DNA of 64,000 bases from Myxococcaceae bacterium (GTDB lineage Bacteria; Myxococcota; Myxococcia; Myxococcales; UBA5297): positions 1 to 64,000 of the forward strand of contig JAFVYB010000058.1 in NCBI GenBank assembly GCA_017500825.1. The letters run 5' to 3'. Within the stretch, counting starts at the first letter, position 1. The number at the start of each line of letters is the position of its first letter. This document shows positions 8,102 through 16,619 of the stretch, one piece after another. Both the position numbers and the translations under genes were made by a program. The notes below the pieces were generated by a model. It ran no database searches. It was given only the letters and a program-made list of their open reading frames with translations, and had not been told where the DNA came from.

Positions 8102-9208
8102 TCAGATACGCAGCGACGCCAGCACCGCCTCGTCGTCATGCGGCGCCACCTCCCGCAGCTCGACAGCGCCCGTCACATCCCGCCACTCGACACGCACGCG
8201 CGCCTGCACTCTGCCCTGCCCATAACGGGCGACGATGGCGGAAATCCAACGCCGCGCCTCCTCGTCCGGCGCACCTTCGACGAGCGCCAAAGGTCCATTG
8301 ACCCCGATCGCCTCGACGGCATGACGCCCCCCGATAAAGCGACGAAAGGCCACACTCTCGGTCTCGTTGCGCGCGACGATCAGCTTGACCTCGCCGAGGC
8401 GGAAATGACGCCCCATCGCGAGCAGCAAGACCTCTTCTTCCGCCAGGTTGCGTTCAGGACGACGGGCCATGAGGTCGTGGAAGCGGCGGCCGAAACTCTC
8501 GTCGGTCAGGTAACAGCAGCCGCCGGCGGGCTGCGGGTAGTCGGTCAGCCCCAGCTCTTTGGCCAGCGCCATCTGCGAGGCGCGCGAACGGCCGCGAAAA
8601 TCAAACAGGCGTTCGCGATCGAGCAGCCCCTCCAGCTCGGGAATGGTCGGTTCGAGCAACTTGGCCGAAAGCGGTCGCACAAGGCGCCCTGTCAGTCCGC
8701 TGTCGCGCTCGACGATGCGCAAGGTGTCGCGCCGCTGGCTCTTGGGCCGCTGCCCCAGCACCTCGCCGGTGAAGACAAAGCTCGCGCCCCACGCTTCCAT
8801 CAGCGCCTTGGCCTTCTTGAACATGAAGATGCGGCAGTCGACGCAGGGGTTGGCGTTGGCGCCGTAGCCGTAGCGGGGATGGGTGATGAGGTGCAGGTAG
8901 TCGGGCCCCGAGATGTCGATGAACTCCATCTCCATCTCCAAATTCGCGGCCGCGCCCAAAGCCTCGTTGGCCGGGATGGAACCGTCGCGGCGGCGGCGCC
9001 CCAATCTGCGCTGCGTCTCGACGATGCACAGGCCTGTGTAGAAGTTGACCGCGCGCACCTCGATCCCCTGGGCGCGAATCACGGCGTGGGCCAGCATCGA
9101 GTCGAGTCCACCGGAGAGGAGCCCAATGGCGCGCACGGGTTTCTTGTCGACTTTGGTCGCCGCGTCTAACGCTCGCGCTTTGGTCGCCGTCACATCGCTG
9201 TCAGTCAT
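8102..9208 (-). CDS. PP-loop thiouridylase-like protein (MnmA/ThiI-related)
   Basis: A 368-residue protein. The N-terminal PP-loop ATPase domain carries SGGLDSMLAH near residue 32, which adenylates its substrate. NPCVDCRIFMF supplies a CxxC pair, and PQPAGGCCYLTD supplies further cysteines. The C-terminal part, with LAMGRHFRLGEVKLIVARNE, resembles the NFACT-R/DUF814-like module fused to such enzymes in some delta-type bacteria. The architecture suggests sulfur transfer to tRNA or a related substrate. Its start overlaps the stop of the TusA-like gene (ATGA), which supports a persulfide relay from TusA. The exact target is not known from sequence. Confidence 0.82.
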   Translation of the reverse strand: MTDSDVTATKARALDAATKVDKKPVRAIGLLSGGLDSMLAHAVIRAQGIEVRAVNFYTGLCIVETQRRLGRRRRDGSIPANEALGAAANLEMEMEFIDISGPDYLHLITHPRYGYGANANPCVDCRIFMFKKAKALMEAWGASFVFTGEVLGQRPKSQRRDTLRIVERDSGLTGRLVRPLSAKLLEPTIPELEGLLDRERLFDFRGRSRASQMALAKELGLTDYPQPAGGCCYLTDESFGRRFHDLMARRPERNLAEEEVLLLAMGRHFRLGEVKLIVARNETESVAFRRFIGGRHAVEAIGVNGPLALVEGAPDEEARRWISAIVARYGQGRVQARVRVEWRDVTGAVELREVAPHDDEAVLASLRI

Positions 9209-9465
9209 GTCGTCCGCTCTTTCTTTTGCACCCAGGCCGTGAAGCGCTCCGGCTCAACGCGGGTGGCGATCAGGGTATGGCGCGCCGCCTTGCAGAAGGC
9301 TGTCAGATCGCCGGGCGTGCCCGGATCGGTCGAGATGAGCTCGACGATGGCTCCGGGCGAGAGTTCCTTAAGCGCTGCCGACAACCGCGCGATCGGCATG
9401 GGGCAGAAGAGCCCCGAGGCGTCCACCACACAGGCGATGTCACCGTCGCTCGGCCGCTCACCCAT
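9205..9465 (-). CDS. TusA-family sulfur-carrier protein
   Basis: An 86-residue protein with the TusA signature: VVDASGLFCPMP, in which Cys21 of the CPxP motif carries the persulfide. The fold is completed by the VELISTDPGTPGDL segment. Length and motif fit the family well. I place the start at MGERPSDG (9465); an open frame further upstream encodes Arg/Cys-rich sequence without homology. The gene overlaps its neighbours on both sides by a few bases, so the small Cys protein, TusA and the PP-loop enzyme form one translationally coupled unit. It likely relays sulfur to the PP-loop enzyme. Confidence 0.9.
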   Translation of the reverse strand: MGERPSDGDIACVVDASGLFCPMPIARLSAALKELSPGAIVELISTDPGTPGDLTAFCKAARHTLIATRVEPERFTAWVQKKERTT

Positions 9466-9841
9466 CCGACGAGCCTCGCGCGCGCGGCGTTCCCTGTGAC
9501 ACGGGCACCTCTTCGTCGATCTCCAGCGACAACAGCTCTGGCGGCGGCCTCGGCGGCACCAGAGGCGTCGGCACACGGGAAAACCTCGTCTGGGCGGCCA
9601 GCCGCTTCCTGATGAGGTAGCTCTCCGCGTCGCGCTTCATCGAGATGAACGTGCGCAAAAAATCCTGGCGGCAGTCGCTCGGGACATCGCCAAAGACGCC
9701 GTTGTCGAAATACGGGCACTGGGCGCAGCGCTCAAAGAGGGCGACAAAACGCGCGTGCGTCTCTCGGGAGGCATGGCCGCGCGCAAAATCCCGCTCATTG
9801 AGCTGGCGCAAGATGTCCAGATGACTTGCCGAGAGGCACAT
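9458..9841 (-). CDS. Small Cys-containing protein of the TusA operon, unknown
   Basis: A 127-residue protein I do not recognise. The N-terminal 80 residues look folded and mainly helical and contain CAQCPYFD (Cys39/Cys42) and a later Cys57, which could bind a metal or take part in sulfur chemistry. The C-terminal 45 residues are Pro/Arg-rich and probably disordered. Its stop overlaps the TusA start, so it is the first gene of the thio-transfer operon. Coding status rests on the overlap and the coherent protein sequence; the function is open. Confidence 0.6.
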   Translation of the reverse strand: MCLSASHLDILRQLNERDFARGHASRETHARFVALFERCAQCPYFDNGVFGDVPSDCRQDFLRTFISMKRDAESYLIRKRLAAQTRFSRVPTPLVPPRPPPELLSLEIDEEVPVSQGTPRARGSSDG

Positions 9842-10019
9842 GCAGACCTCGAACGAGTGACTGGCCGGACAGCTGAAGCCCCAAGTCGCTCGGCCCGAAA
9901 AAAGGCGCGCCGTGTATCAAAAATGTTCGCCTGGACAACCGCGATTCGCGCCGCGACACGCCTCCAACCGAGGCCATCCGGCGGGCGTTGAACCTGGCAA
10001 ATCGCCCCCACGACGCGCG

Positions 10020-10883
10020 TCAATACAGCCCGGGATCACCTTCATCCGGCCGCGTCTTGAAGCGCCGATGCACCCAAAACCACTGCTCCGGATGGCGCCG
10101 CACATGCCGTTCCAGCCGTTCGTTGAGCATGGCCGTGAAGTCGCGGATGTCCTCCTGAACGTCCTCGTGTTCACGCGCCACGGTAAAGGGGCCCTCGATA
10201 TTGAGCCGATAGCGGCCGCGCGCGGTGCGTTCGAGCAGGGCCAGATAGACGGGCGCCTCGGTCGTGAGCGCCACCTTGGCCGGCGCCGGTGTGGTCGACG
10301 ATTCAACGCCAAAGAACGGCACAAAGATGGCCCGCCGCCGGATCATGTTCTGGTCGATGAGCAGCGCCAAAACATCGCCGCGCCGCACCGCGTCGAAGAG
10401 GTTCTGCCAGCCCTTGTGAATCTCGCGCACACCAGCCAGCTCGCGCGTCTTGACCCAGGCCGCGTTGGCCCGCCCCTTCAGCGCCTTGGTCAGGATGGTG
10501 ATGGGCACACCGCGCCGCCCAGCCCACACGCCAAAGAGCTCAAAATTGCCGAAATGCGCCGTGGCAATGACGAGGCCCTGGCCCGCCTCGATCAGCGGCC
10601 GGACCTTCTCGTAGTCGGCGTCGTCGACCATCGAGAAGAGCTCCTCGTCCGACATCTTGGGGCTGCGCAGGAAGTCAGCGGCGCACTCCCCCAAGTGCAG
10701 GTAGTTGGCGAGCACCAGGGCGTCGCGCTCCTTGTCGCTTATCTTTGGAAAGGCGATCGCCACGCTGCGACGGGCCACTTGGCGGCGAATGCCGAACGCG
10801 TGCGCCAATCGCGCGAGCATCCGCAACAGGCAGCGCAACACGTCGGCGGGCAGCGCGTGAAAGAGCCAAAAGAGAAGGTTCAT
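10020..10883 (-). CDS. lpxL: LpxL/HtrB-type lipid A acyltransferase
   Basis: A 287-residue protein with an N-terminal hydrophobic segment (NLLFWLFHALPADVL) and the lysophospholipid-acyltransferase motif AHFGNFE, the HX4(D/E) catalytic dyad of LpxL enzymes, around residue 114. Later segments ALLIDQNM and EQWFWVHRR are typical of lipid A late acyltransferases. It adds a secondary acyl chain to Kdo-lipid A at the inner membrane. The start is the ATG overlapping the lpxK stop (ATGA), so it is coupled to lpxK. The open frame further upstream is the antisense-frame shadow of lpxK. Whether it is LpxL or LpxM by specificity cannot be told. Confidence 0.9.
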   Translation of the reverse strand: MNLLFWLFHALPADVLRCLLRMLARLAHAFGIRRQVARRSVAIAFPKISDKERDALVLANYLHLGECAADFLRSPKMSDEELFSMVDDADYEKVRPLIEAGQGLVIATAHFGNFELFGVWAGRRGVPITILTKALKGRANAAWVKTRELAGVREIHKGWQNLFDAVRRGDVLALLIDQNMIRRRAIFVPFFGVESSTTPAPAKVALTTEAPVYLALLERTARGRYRLNIEGPFTVAREHEDVQEDIRDFTAMLNERLERHVRRHPEQWFWVHRRFKTRPDEGDPGLY

Positions 10884-11968
10884 CGCCCCAGCACCTCGTC
10901 GAGCAGCGCCTCTCCAGCCACGATCTCGAGGTCGATGTGGACCACGCGCCAAACAGCGCCTTCCAGCTGCGCCGATTCGCCCAGACACTCGCGGATTTTG
11001 GCCGCGTCCTTGGCCGTGATGGCGATGGCCTCTGCCCCGAATGACCGCGCCTTTGACGCGACGACTTCCAAATCCGCGCGCGTAAAGGCGTGGTGATCGG
11101 CAAACAGCGCCTCGCCGATGAGCGTCACCCCCTGCAGCGCGGCGAGCGTTCGGCGAAACGACTCGGGACGCGCCAGGCCGCAGGCCCAAAAGACGCGCTT
11201 TCCACGGAGCGCATCCTTTCCCAAAGACGCGCCCGCCAAATCGCAGATGTCACTGACGCGCGTGGCCGAACACACCGGCGCTCGACCGGTCATGGCTTCG
11301 AGCTCACTCGCCAGCCGCGCCACCTCGTCCGCGTCCGCCCCCTCGACCTTGGTGATCCAGGCGAGGTCCGCGTGCCTCATGGCCGACTTGGACTCGCGCA
11401 GAGGACCGCGCGGCATCACATGCCCATTGCCAAAGGGATTGGTGGCGTCGACGAGAACGATGTCGAGGTCGCGCGCCAGCCGCAGGTGCTGAAACCCATC
11501 GTCGAGCACGATCACCTCTGCGCCAAAGCGCTCGATGGCCATCTCGGCAATCACCGCCCGATCCGGCCCAACCAGCACCGGCACCCCGGGCAAAGCCCTG
11601 GCCAGCACCATCGGCTCATCCCCGCCCTGCGACGCCGAGACGAGAATCTTATGCCCGTCACTGACCACGAGCGGCTGATTTCCCTGACGCCCATAGCCGC
11701 GCGAGAGCACCGCCACGCGACGACCTTGAGCGATCAAACGTCGCGCCAAAGCGATCGTCACCGGCGTCTTGCCCGCACCGCCGACCGCGAGATTGCCCAC
11801 CGAGACGACGCGCGCCTTCACGCGCCGCGATCTGCCCGACAAGCAATGCCGCCGCATCCACGCGACACCCGCGACGACCAAAGAAACCAACCACAGCGGC
11901 CCAAGCAGCGCCTTGAGAAACACATTCTCCCGGCGCTGCAGCCAAATTTGCGAGATGAAATGACGCAC
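10880..11968 (-). CDS. lpxK: Tetraacyldisaccharide 4'-kinase
   Basis: A 362-residue protein of the size expected for LpxK. It has an N-terminal hydrophobic anchor (about 19-40), then VVSVGNLAVGGAGKTP, the modified Walker A of LpxK, SRGYGRQ, and VIVLDDGFQH, the conserved DDGFQH-type motif. It phosphorylates the 4' position of the lipid A disaccharide at the inner membrane. GTG is the likely start (11968). It is followed directly by the acyltransferase gene with an ATGA overlap, so two consecutive lipid A steps are coupled. The upstream AT-rich pseudopilin unit ends in a terminator just before it. Confidence 0.95.
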   Translation of the reverse strand: MRHFISQIWLQRRENVFLKALLGPLWLVSLVVAGVAWMRRHCLSGRSRRVKARVVSVGNLAVGGAGKTPVTIALARRLIAQGRRVAVLSRGYGRQGNQPLVVSDGHKILVSASQGGDEPMVLARALPGVPVLVGPDRAVIAEMAIERFGAEVIVLDDGFQHLRLARDLDIVLVDATNPFGNGHVMPRGPLRESKSAMRHADLAWITKVEGADADEVARLASELEAMTGRAPVCSATRVSDICDLAGASLGKDALRGKRVFWACGLARPESFRRTLAALQGVTLIGEALFADHHAFTRADLEVVASKARSFGAEAIAITAKDAAKIRECLGESAQLEGAVWRVVHIDLEIVAGEALLDEVLGR

Positions 11969-11985
11969 GGCACAAACAACAGCTC

Positions 11986-12014
11986 AAAACAAAACTCCCC
12001 GCCAAAGCGGGGAG
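11986..12014 (-). terminator. Terminator of the pseudopilin unit
   Basis: On the minus strand CTCCCCGC/GCGGGGAG with a TTTG loop is followed by TTTTGTTTT. It closes the AT-rich gene run ending at 12037 and separates it from lpxK. Confidence 0.85.
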
Positions 12015-12036
12015 AAAACAAAAAAACGCCTTCATT

Positions 12037-12243
12037 CTAGGGAAGTGGAAAATTCAACACATACATAATTCCATCCAAATAAGTCATGAGTGCATCAATC
12101 ATCGTCGAAAAAATCGGCGTTGTTATTACTAGAGCAGTCACCAAGACAGCAGTTAACAATGTATACTCCACCATTGCCTGCCCTCTTGGGGCAACAAACC
12201 TCTTCGACACGATTAACTTTAAAAATAACCATCTCATCAACAC
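12037..12243 (-). CDS. Flp-like small pilin subunit
   Basis: A 68-residue protein. A basic leader (KLIVSKRFVAPRG) is followed by GQAMVEYTLLTAVLV, a Glu at position +5-like spacing and one long hydrophobic segment, the hallmark of Flp/type IVb prepilins. It is the last gene of the AT-rich minus-strand unit that also encodes TadE- and TadG-like proteins, and it ends just before a terminator. Prepilin peptidase cleavage would fall near the RGQ. No Tad ATPase, TadB/C platform or RcpA secretin is present here, so assembly would need genes elsewhere. Confidence 0.75.
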   Translation of the reverse strand: MLMRWLFLKLIVSKRFVAPRGQAMVEYTLLTAVLVTALVITTPIFSTMIDALMTYLDGIMYVLNFPLP

Positions 12244-12266
12244 ATCCTTTCAAAATAAACTCTTAC

Positions 12267-12590
12267 TCAATGTGTATGTCTTTTTGATTCTTCTCTAGCC
12301 GCTTCCTCAATTAATTTTTCCCTTTTCTCTTTAGGCATCTTTTTTACATTCCTTACGACATCCTGTGCAGACTTACAACTTGTAGAAAAACCTTCTTTAG
12401 TCGAGTTACAGGTCTGCCAACACTGTTTCGCGTGTTCTTCATCTTTCACCTGCGAACATTGTGAAAAACATTTTTTTTCCATCAACTCAACAAGCTTTTT
12501 GCAGTCGATCTGATCCGCCTCATCCATCAACCTCTCTATTTCGACTGGTGTTGTATTCAACAAAACACCAATCACCACAAAAATCATCAT
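12267..12590 (-). CDS. Small exported Cys-rich protein, unknown
   Basis: A 107-residue protein starting with a short hydrophobic segment (MMIFVVIGVLL) that could be a signal or anchor. The remainder is hydrophilic and mostly helical, with six cysteines including CFSQC and CWQTC, spaced like a helical-hairpin disulfide fold. The Lys/Glu-rich C-terminus ends in HTH. I recognise no family. It lies between the TadE-like gene and the Flp-like gene on the same strand and shares their AT-rich composition, so it is probably part of the same surface system. Confidence 0.65.
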   Translation of the reverse strand: MMIFVVIGVLLNTTPVEIERLMDEADQIDCKKLVELMEKKCFSQCSQVKDEEHAKQCWQTCNSTKEGFSTSCKSAQDVVRNVKKMPKEKREKLIEEAAREESKRHTH

Positions 12591-12636
12591 ATTTTACTCC
12601 TCTTCTGAAAGTTATGACTCGATAGTCACAACATGG

Positions 12637-13953
12637 TCAAAGCGACTCCTTAGCGCCCAAATAGAAGTATCCTCTACTATCCGCCTGAAGATAATTCTTC
12701 GTTGACGAAGTATAAAGTTTGTCATTCATAAAATAATCACTTGAAGGCTGATATGAATAATCCTCCGAATTATACTCACTTCCTCTATGAGAATAAGTCG
12801 CTGCCATCCATAAAGAAAGCGGCGATGGCCATAGACCAATCGCTGGAATATGCTCCCCCAACTGAGCAATGAGTCCCCCTGCACGATCAGTAAGCTCTTG
12901 AATCTGAGTAAACATCGCATAAGATAATTTTTCATCCAACAATTTTGTCAGATACTCTCCTATCGCTGTATCTTTTTTTAAATTTGCTGTAGCCAAAACA
13001 TCGAGAGCCAATACTCCTTCCAAGTTTCCTCGATAAAATTCCCTCACACGACGATAAAAATCTTTCCCTTTATTTTTATTATCTTCAGATTGCGGCGTAT
13101 AATCATTTACATAGTAGACCTCCAAGTTATGATGTTCCGAATCATAAACATGATCGGCCAACGAACTCCAATCGCCTGCTATCAATGATGCTTTTGCTCT
13201 AAAATTAATTACACCTTCTTCATTTTGAACAGAAGATGCACTGCTTGTCTCTTTAGAGGAACGCGCAGAAATCATTTCCGTCTCAGTGAACTCAGAAAAA
13301 AGTTTTTTGGGTATCAAATAATTAAAAACCCACCCCTTTGCCCAACAAATATATCGACCACCATCTGAAGCACCGCTGGCATCAAATTCTTTTATAAACA
13401 ATTTTAATCCAAAATTTTCAACACCAACATCAAGCCCAGCAATACTGACCTGTGGAATTGGAAAAGACACTCTCCCCTTGTACTGGCAAGAAACTTGTGA
13501 TGGCTTATTGCGTTTAGCTCCATAATAACCTTCTTCGAAATTTCCTTCCTTATAAGAAACATCGTTACCATCTTTATCCTTAGCAGTCGATGTCCCCCAA
13601 CACATATGTGCGAACGGTTGATTATGCTGCCAGTCCTCCGAACGAACATCTAACGCAAGCCTGGCACTTGTATGATCTGCATATTGCACACGATTATAGT
13701 TATCGATAGAACCATTTGCGAAAGCACCACTTACATTTTTCAAGGCAGACGTCTCTCCATTCTTTTTAACACCAAGAGGAGCAGTTGAAAAATCCCAGAC
13801 AGTTGAAATCACCGTCTCTTGAGCATCCAAGAAATGCGCCATAATATCTGAAATAAAAAAAGTATAAAAAATTAAAGGCAAGAAAATTAATAACATAATA
13901 GCAACCTCTACAATAGCAGCACCACTTTCATCAAATTGTTTCATTCGTCTCAT
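12637..13953 (-). CDS. TadE-like pseudopilin with large C-terminal domain
   Basis: A 438-residue protein. The N-terminus, FDESGAAIVEVAIMLLIFLP (from about residue 6), is a TadE-type leader with a transmembrane helix and the conserved Glu. The remaining 400 residues are exported and show no family I know; they are rich in Ser, Asp and Tyr with a few Cys. TadE proteins are usually only 150-200 residues, so this is much enlarged. It is in a minus-strand row with a TadG-like protein (16-base gap) and is clearly AT-rich compared with the flanking lpxK and pyrG genes. Confidence 0.75.
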   Translation of the reverse strand: MRRMKQFDESGAAIVEVAIMLLIFLPLIFYTFFISDIMAHFLDAQETVISTVWDFSTAPLGVKKNGETSALKNVSGAFANGSIDNYNRVQYADHTSARLALDVRSEDWQHNQPFAHMCWGTSTAKDKDGNDVSYKEGNFEEGYYGAKRNKPSQVSCQYKGRVSFPIPQVSIAGLDVGVENFGLKLFIKEFDASGASDGGRYICWAKGWVFNYLIPKKLFSEFTETEMISARSSKETSSASSVQNEEGVINFRAKASLIAGDWSSLADHVYDSEHHNLEVYYVNDYTPQSEDNKNKGKDFYRRVREFYRGNLEGVLALDVLATANLKKDTAIGEYLTKLLDEKLSYAMFTQIQELTDRAGGLIAQLGEHIPAIGLWPSPLSLWMAATYSHRGSEYNSEDYSYQPSSDYFMNDKLYTSSTKNYLQADSRGYFYLGAKESL

Positions 13954-13968
13954 AGATTCCTCCCATTC

Positions 13969-15636
13969 TTAGAAGCTAATAGACTCAAGGTCGGTGCCAG
14001 CCAAAGCTTCGACAGCCCCAACCGTTGCTACATCAGCAGCATCCGTAAGATTCAATCCCACTGGGTGCAACTTAGCACGCCAAAATGGACTCCAAAAATT
14101 TGGTGGTTCTTTCCAGTTTCCCGGATGGTGATAATAAGTTAACGCCTTGGAAACCGCTTTTGCTTGGTCTTGATTTCTCAAATCCACAGACGTCTCATTA
14201 ATATCTAACTTTATCTTAAACTTCAAATCCCACGGATTTGGGGCTGAAGAATTCGTTTCTTCAGGAGTCACAGATAAACTGTCAACCATAAAGCTGGAAA
14301 CAATTGTAGGCTGCCGATAACCATCATCCTCTGCTGAATCAGCATCATAAACAACCATATTAAAAATGTCTTTCATTTCCAGTTTATGATCTCTAGAACC
14401 ATGAACATCATTAAGTCCCATCGTAAATCCCCACCCGTTATGCGCTCCACCTTGCGCATTCGATTCTACTTTTGCTGGACCGATAGGACCCAACAACGGC
14501 GACGCCTTTAAACTAGGTAATAATGGCCAAAAACACCCAGCATCCACCCCTCCAACTGCTAATCTGTAATGATCGAACGAAGCTATAGATTTTCCTTTTT
14601 GATTGCTTCCGCCGCTTGATCCCAAAAGAGATCCTACCAAAGGAAGAGCTCCCGATGGAGGATCTTCATAAAACGCAGTAGCGCCACCTGTTCCCGGAAT
14701 TTGAGCAACAACCCCGTAGACCCAATAATCCAGCTCCTCTTTCAATGCTTGAGTAGCAGCAGGCAGCATCATTAAAGGTGCAACAGCCAATCTCATACGA
14801 TTTCGAATCCAATGTGGTCTCGAAGCATTGACAATCTCAGTGATCTCTGTCTTTCTATTTTCTTCCTGAGATTCTATATTGACTTTACAGGCCGGAACTG
14901 AATTTTCAAGAGATGGAGCGCCCAATAATTCTACCCCCATGAGAGCCAACGAACAAGATGCCCCTTTACTTTGGCCATTATACATATTCCACTTATTCAT
15001 CTGATCATCGCCACCTGCGAAATCACCTGGCGCCCCTATCGCTGCGATAGCCCCCTGCAAGCCTTTCTGAAGTAAAGAAATTGTTTTATTTGAAGCATTA
15101 ATCGCATTAATCGCCTCCACAAAGTCAGCATCCGTATTAGAAATCTTACCTCCCATAGAATCACCGATCCAAGCCATTAGTGCCTTCAGCGAATCCAAAA
15201 GCAATTTTAGATTATGAACCACACAGTGATTTAATTTAATACAATAACACCCAAATATCCCAAAACACACAGTTCCCGCAGCAATCTCTGCCGCCATAGC
15301 CAATGTATATACAGGGATTGTTGCAAAATATAAATCTGCAGCGGCACTAACCTCACTATGATAAGCATGAAGTATAGTCATCGCAACGATATTGCCAACC
15401 ATCGCCCTATTTGAATATGCAAATGTATTGTATGCCCGAGCTACCATAGTTGCATCAGAAAAAGCTCTAGCATCTGCAGCGTGCTGCAGCTGTATCCTAC
15501 TTCTGACTTGCCAAGCCACACTGATAGTCATAAACATACATACTGTTATCAACAAGGCAGTCAACACACCTAAGACTATTGTTTGGCCACGCTGATTTCT
15601 CTTAATCATTCTCCTCACCCTCTCGCTGAATATCAT
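13969..15636 (-). CDS. TadG-like pilus-assembly protein
   Basis: A 555-residue protein. The N-terminus RNQRGQTIVLGVLTALLI and the following hydrophobic stretch match the TadG-like leader, and the next segment (LQHAADARAFSDATMVARAYN) is typical of the 'AADAAALA' region after the helix. Two further hydrophobic segments occur at about 95-130. Thereafter it is a long exported region without recognised domains (no clear von Willebrand A motif seen). An in-frame ATG 10 codons later is an alternative start. The short gaps to its neighbours suggest one transcript. Confidence 0.75.
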   Translation of the reverse strand: MIFSERVRRMIKRNQRGQTIVLGVLTALLITVCMFMTISVAWQVRSRIQLQHAADARAFSDATMVARAYNTFAYSNRAMVGNIVAMTILHAYHSEVSAAADLYFATIPVYTLAMAAEIAAGTVCFGIFGCYCIKLNHCVVHNLKLLLDSLKALMAWIGDSMGGKISNTDADFVEAINAINASNKTISLLQKGLQGAIAAIGAPGDFAGGDDQMNKWNMYNGQSKGASCSLALMGVELLGAPSLENSVPACKVNIESQEENRKTEITEIVNASRPHWIRNRMRLAVAPLMMLPAATQALKEELDYWVYGVVAQIPGTGGATAFYEDPPSGALPLVGSLLGSSGGSNQKGKSIASFDHYRLAVGGVDAGCFWPLLPSLKASPLLGPIGPAKVESNAQGGAHNGWGFTMGLNDVHGSRDHKLEMKDIFNMVVYDADSAEDDGYRQPTIVSSFMVDSLSVTPEETNSSAPNPWDLKFKIKLDINETSVDLRNQDQAKAVSKALTYYHHPGNWKEPPNFWSPFWRAKLHPVGLNLTDAADVATVGAVEALAGTDLESISF

Positions 15637-15645
15637 AAAATCGGA

Positions 15646-16512
15646 TTAACTATTCTCATTCGAAGGCGCAATACAGGTTTCTTCTTCTGGAAGGTCATCT
15701 ATCTTAAAATTCGACTGCATTCTAAATGCATAGTTCGCATACATCGGCAAGAAATAAACTCCTATAGCAGCAGCAAGGTCCAAGATTGACACCGGAATAC
15801 TATTAACCACACCCTCAATGGTTCCAATCTTTCCATTTAATCGAAGCTCTTCCATCACCTTTCTACCCGTAGAAATTTTATATATTACCCAGTTTGCAAA
15901 CGGAATAATAAGTCTATGATTATACTGAACTTGAATCCTCAGCTTTGTCCGTTCAAACATCTCGAGTTCATCAGCCCTCTTCCCATCCCAACTATGCAAT
16001 CGTGATAAATCCGGATTGTCATAAGTATTTCTTGGATCATCAAAATCCACTTCCCCTGCCGAAGTTTTTCCATCATAATTATAATATTTCCCATTAGAAA
16101 GCCAAGGTTTCAGCGGACCACACACAACCACCTTCAAAACAGAAAAATCAAACAATGAACCAATGGCCGAAACAACGCTGTTCAGCAATGATGCAATCTC
16201 ATGATATGCTAATACCTCCAAAGGTTGATCGGGAGCCTTAATATAACCTAATGTCGAAATAACTGGACTCAACGCTATAAGCGCCTCTTTTTCCATTTTC
16301 TTTACATCCATACTGTGCATAGCGCCAGCACGAGCCGCCCGATATGCGGCATATTTCAACATGGATCTCGTTTGAAAAACTTGGGTCATTTGAATCAAAC
16401 CCAGCACAATAAAAATAAAAAGAGGCATCACGATGGCCGTCTCGACCATAGCCTGCCCAGACTGTCTTTTGGTCCATTGTTTAAGGCGCATCATCGCAAT
16501 CTCGCTTTTCAT
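15646..16512 (-). CDS. TadE-like pseudopilin
   Basis: A 288-residue protein with the leader RQSGQAMVETAIVMPLFIFI, a textbook TadE N-terminus with a Glu five residues after the Gly, followed by the hydrophobic helix and a soluble exported domain. The frame is open upstream to 16695, but that part overlaps the preceding gene and has no homology; ATGs at 16512, 16494 and 16491 are all possible, and none has a strong ribosome binding site. It is the first of the Tad-like genes in this unit. Confidence 0.75.
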   Translation of the reverse strand: MKSEIAMMRLKQWTKRQSGQAMVETAIVMPLFIFIVLGLIQMTQVFQTRSMLKYAAYRAARAGAMHSMDVKKMEKEALIALSPVISTLGYIKAPDQPLEVLAYHEIASLLNSVVSAIGSLFDFSVLKVVVCGPLKPWLSNGKYYNYDGKTSAGEVDFDDPRNTYDNPDLSRLHSWDGKRADELEMFERTKLRIQVQYNHRLIIPFANWVIYKISTGRKVMEELRLNGKIGTIEGVVNSIPVSILDLAAAIGVYFLPMYANYAFRMQSNFKIDDLPEEETCIAPSNENS

Positions 16513-16619
16513 AAAAGGTGACACAGAAACAGGCCTTTGACGAAGGAGAGACATTGTTCGAGTCAGCGGTGACCAAGGGGAAAGTTCACGCACCTTCGAC
16601 AACGCCTCCCTTTCAGTGG

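Noticed and set aside
10884-11189. Long N-terminal extension of the LpxL-type acyltransferase
   Set aside because: The added 102 residues overlap lpxK in another frame and are low-complexity Arg/Gly; the ATGA overlap with lpxK defines the start.
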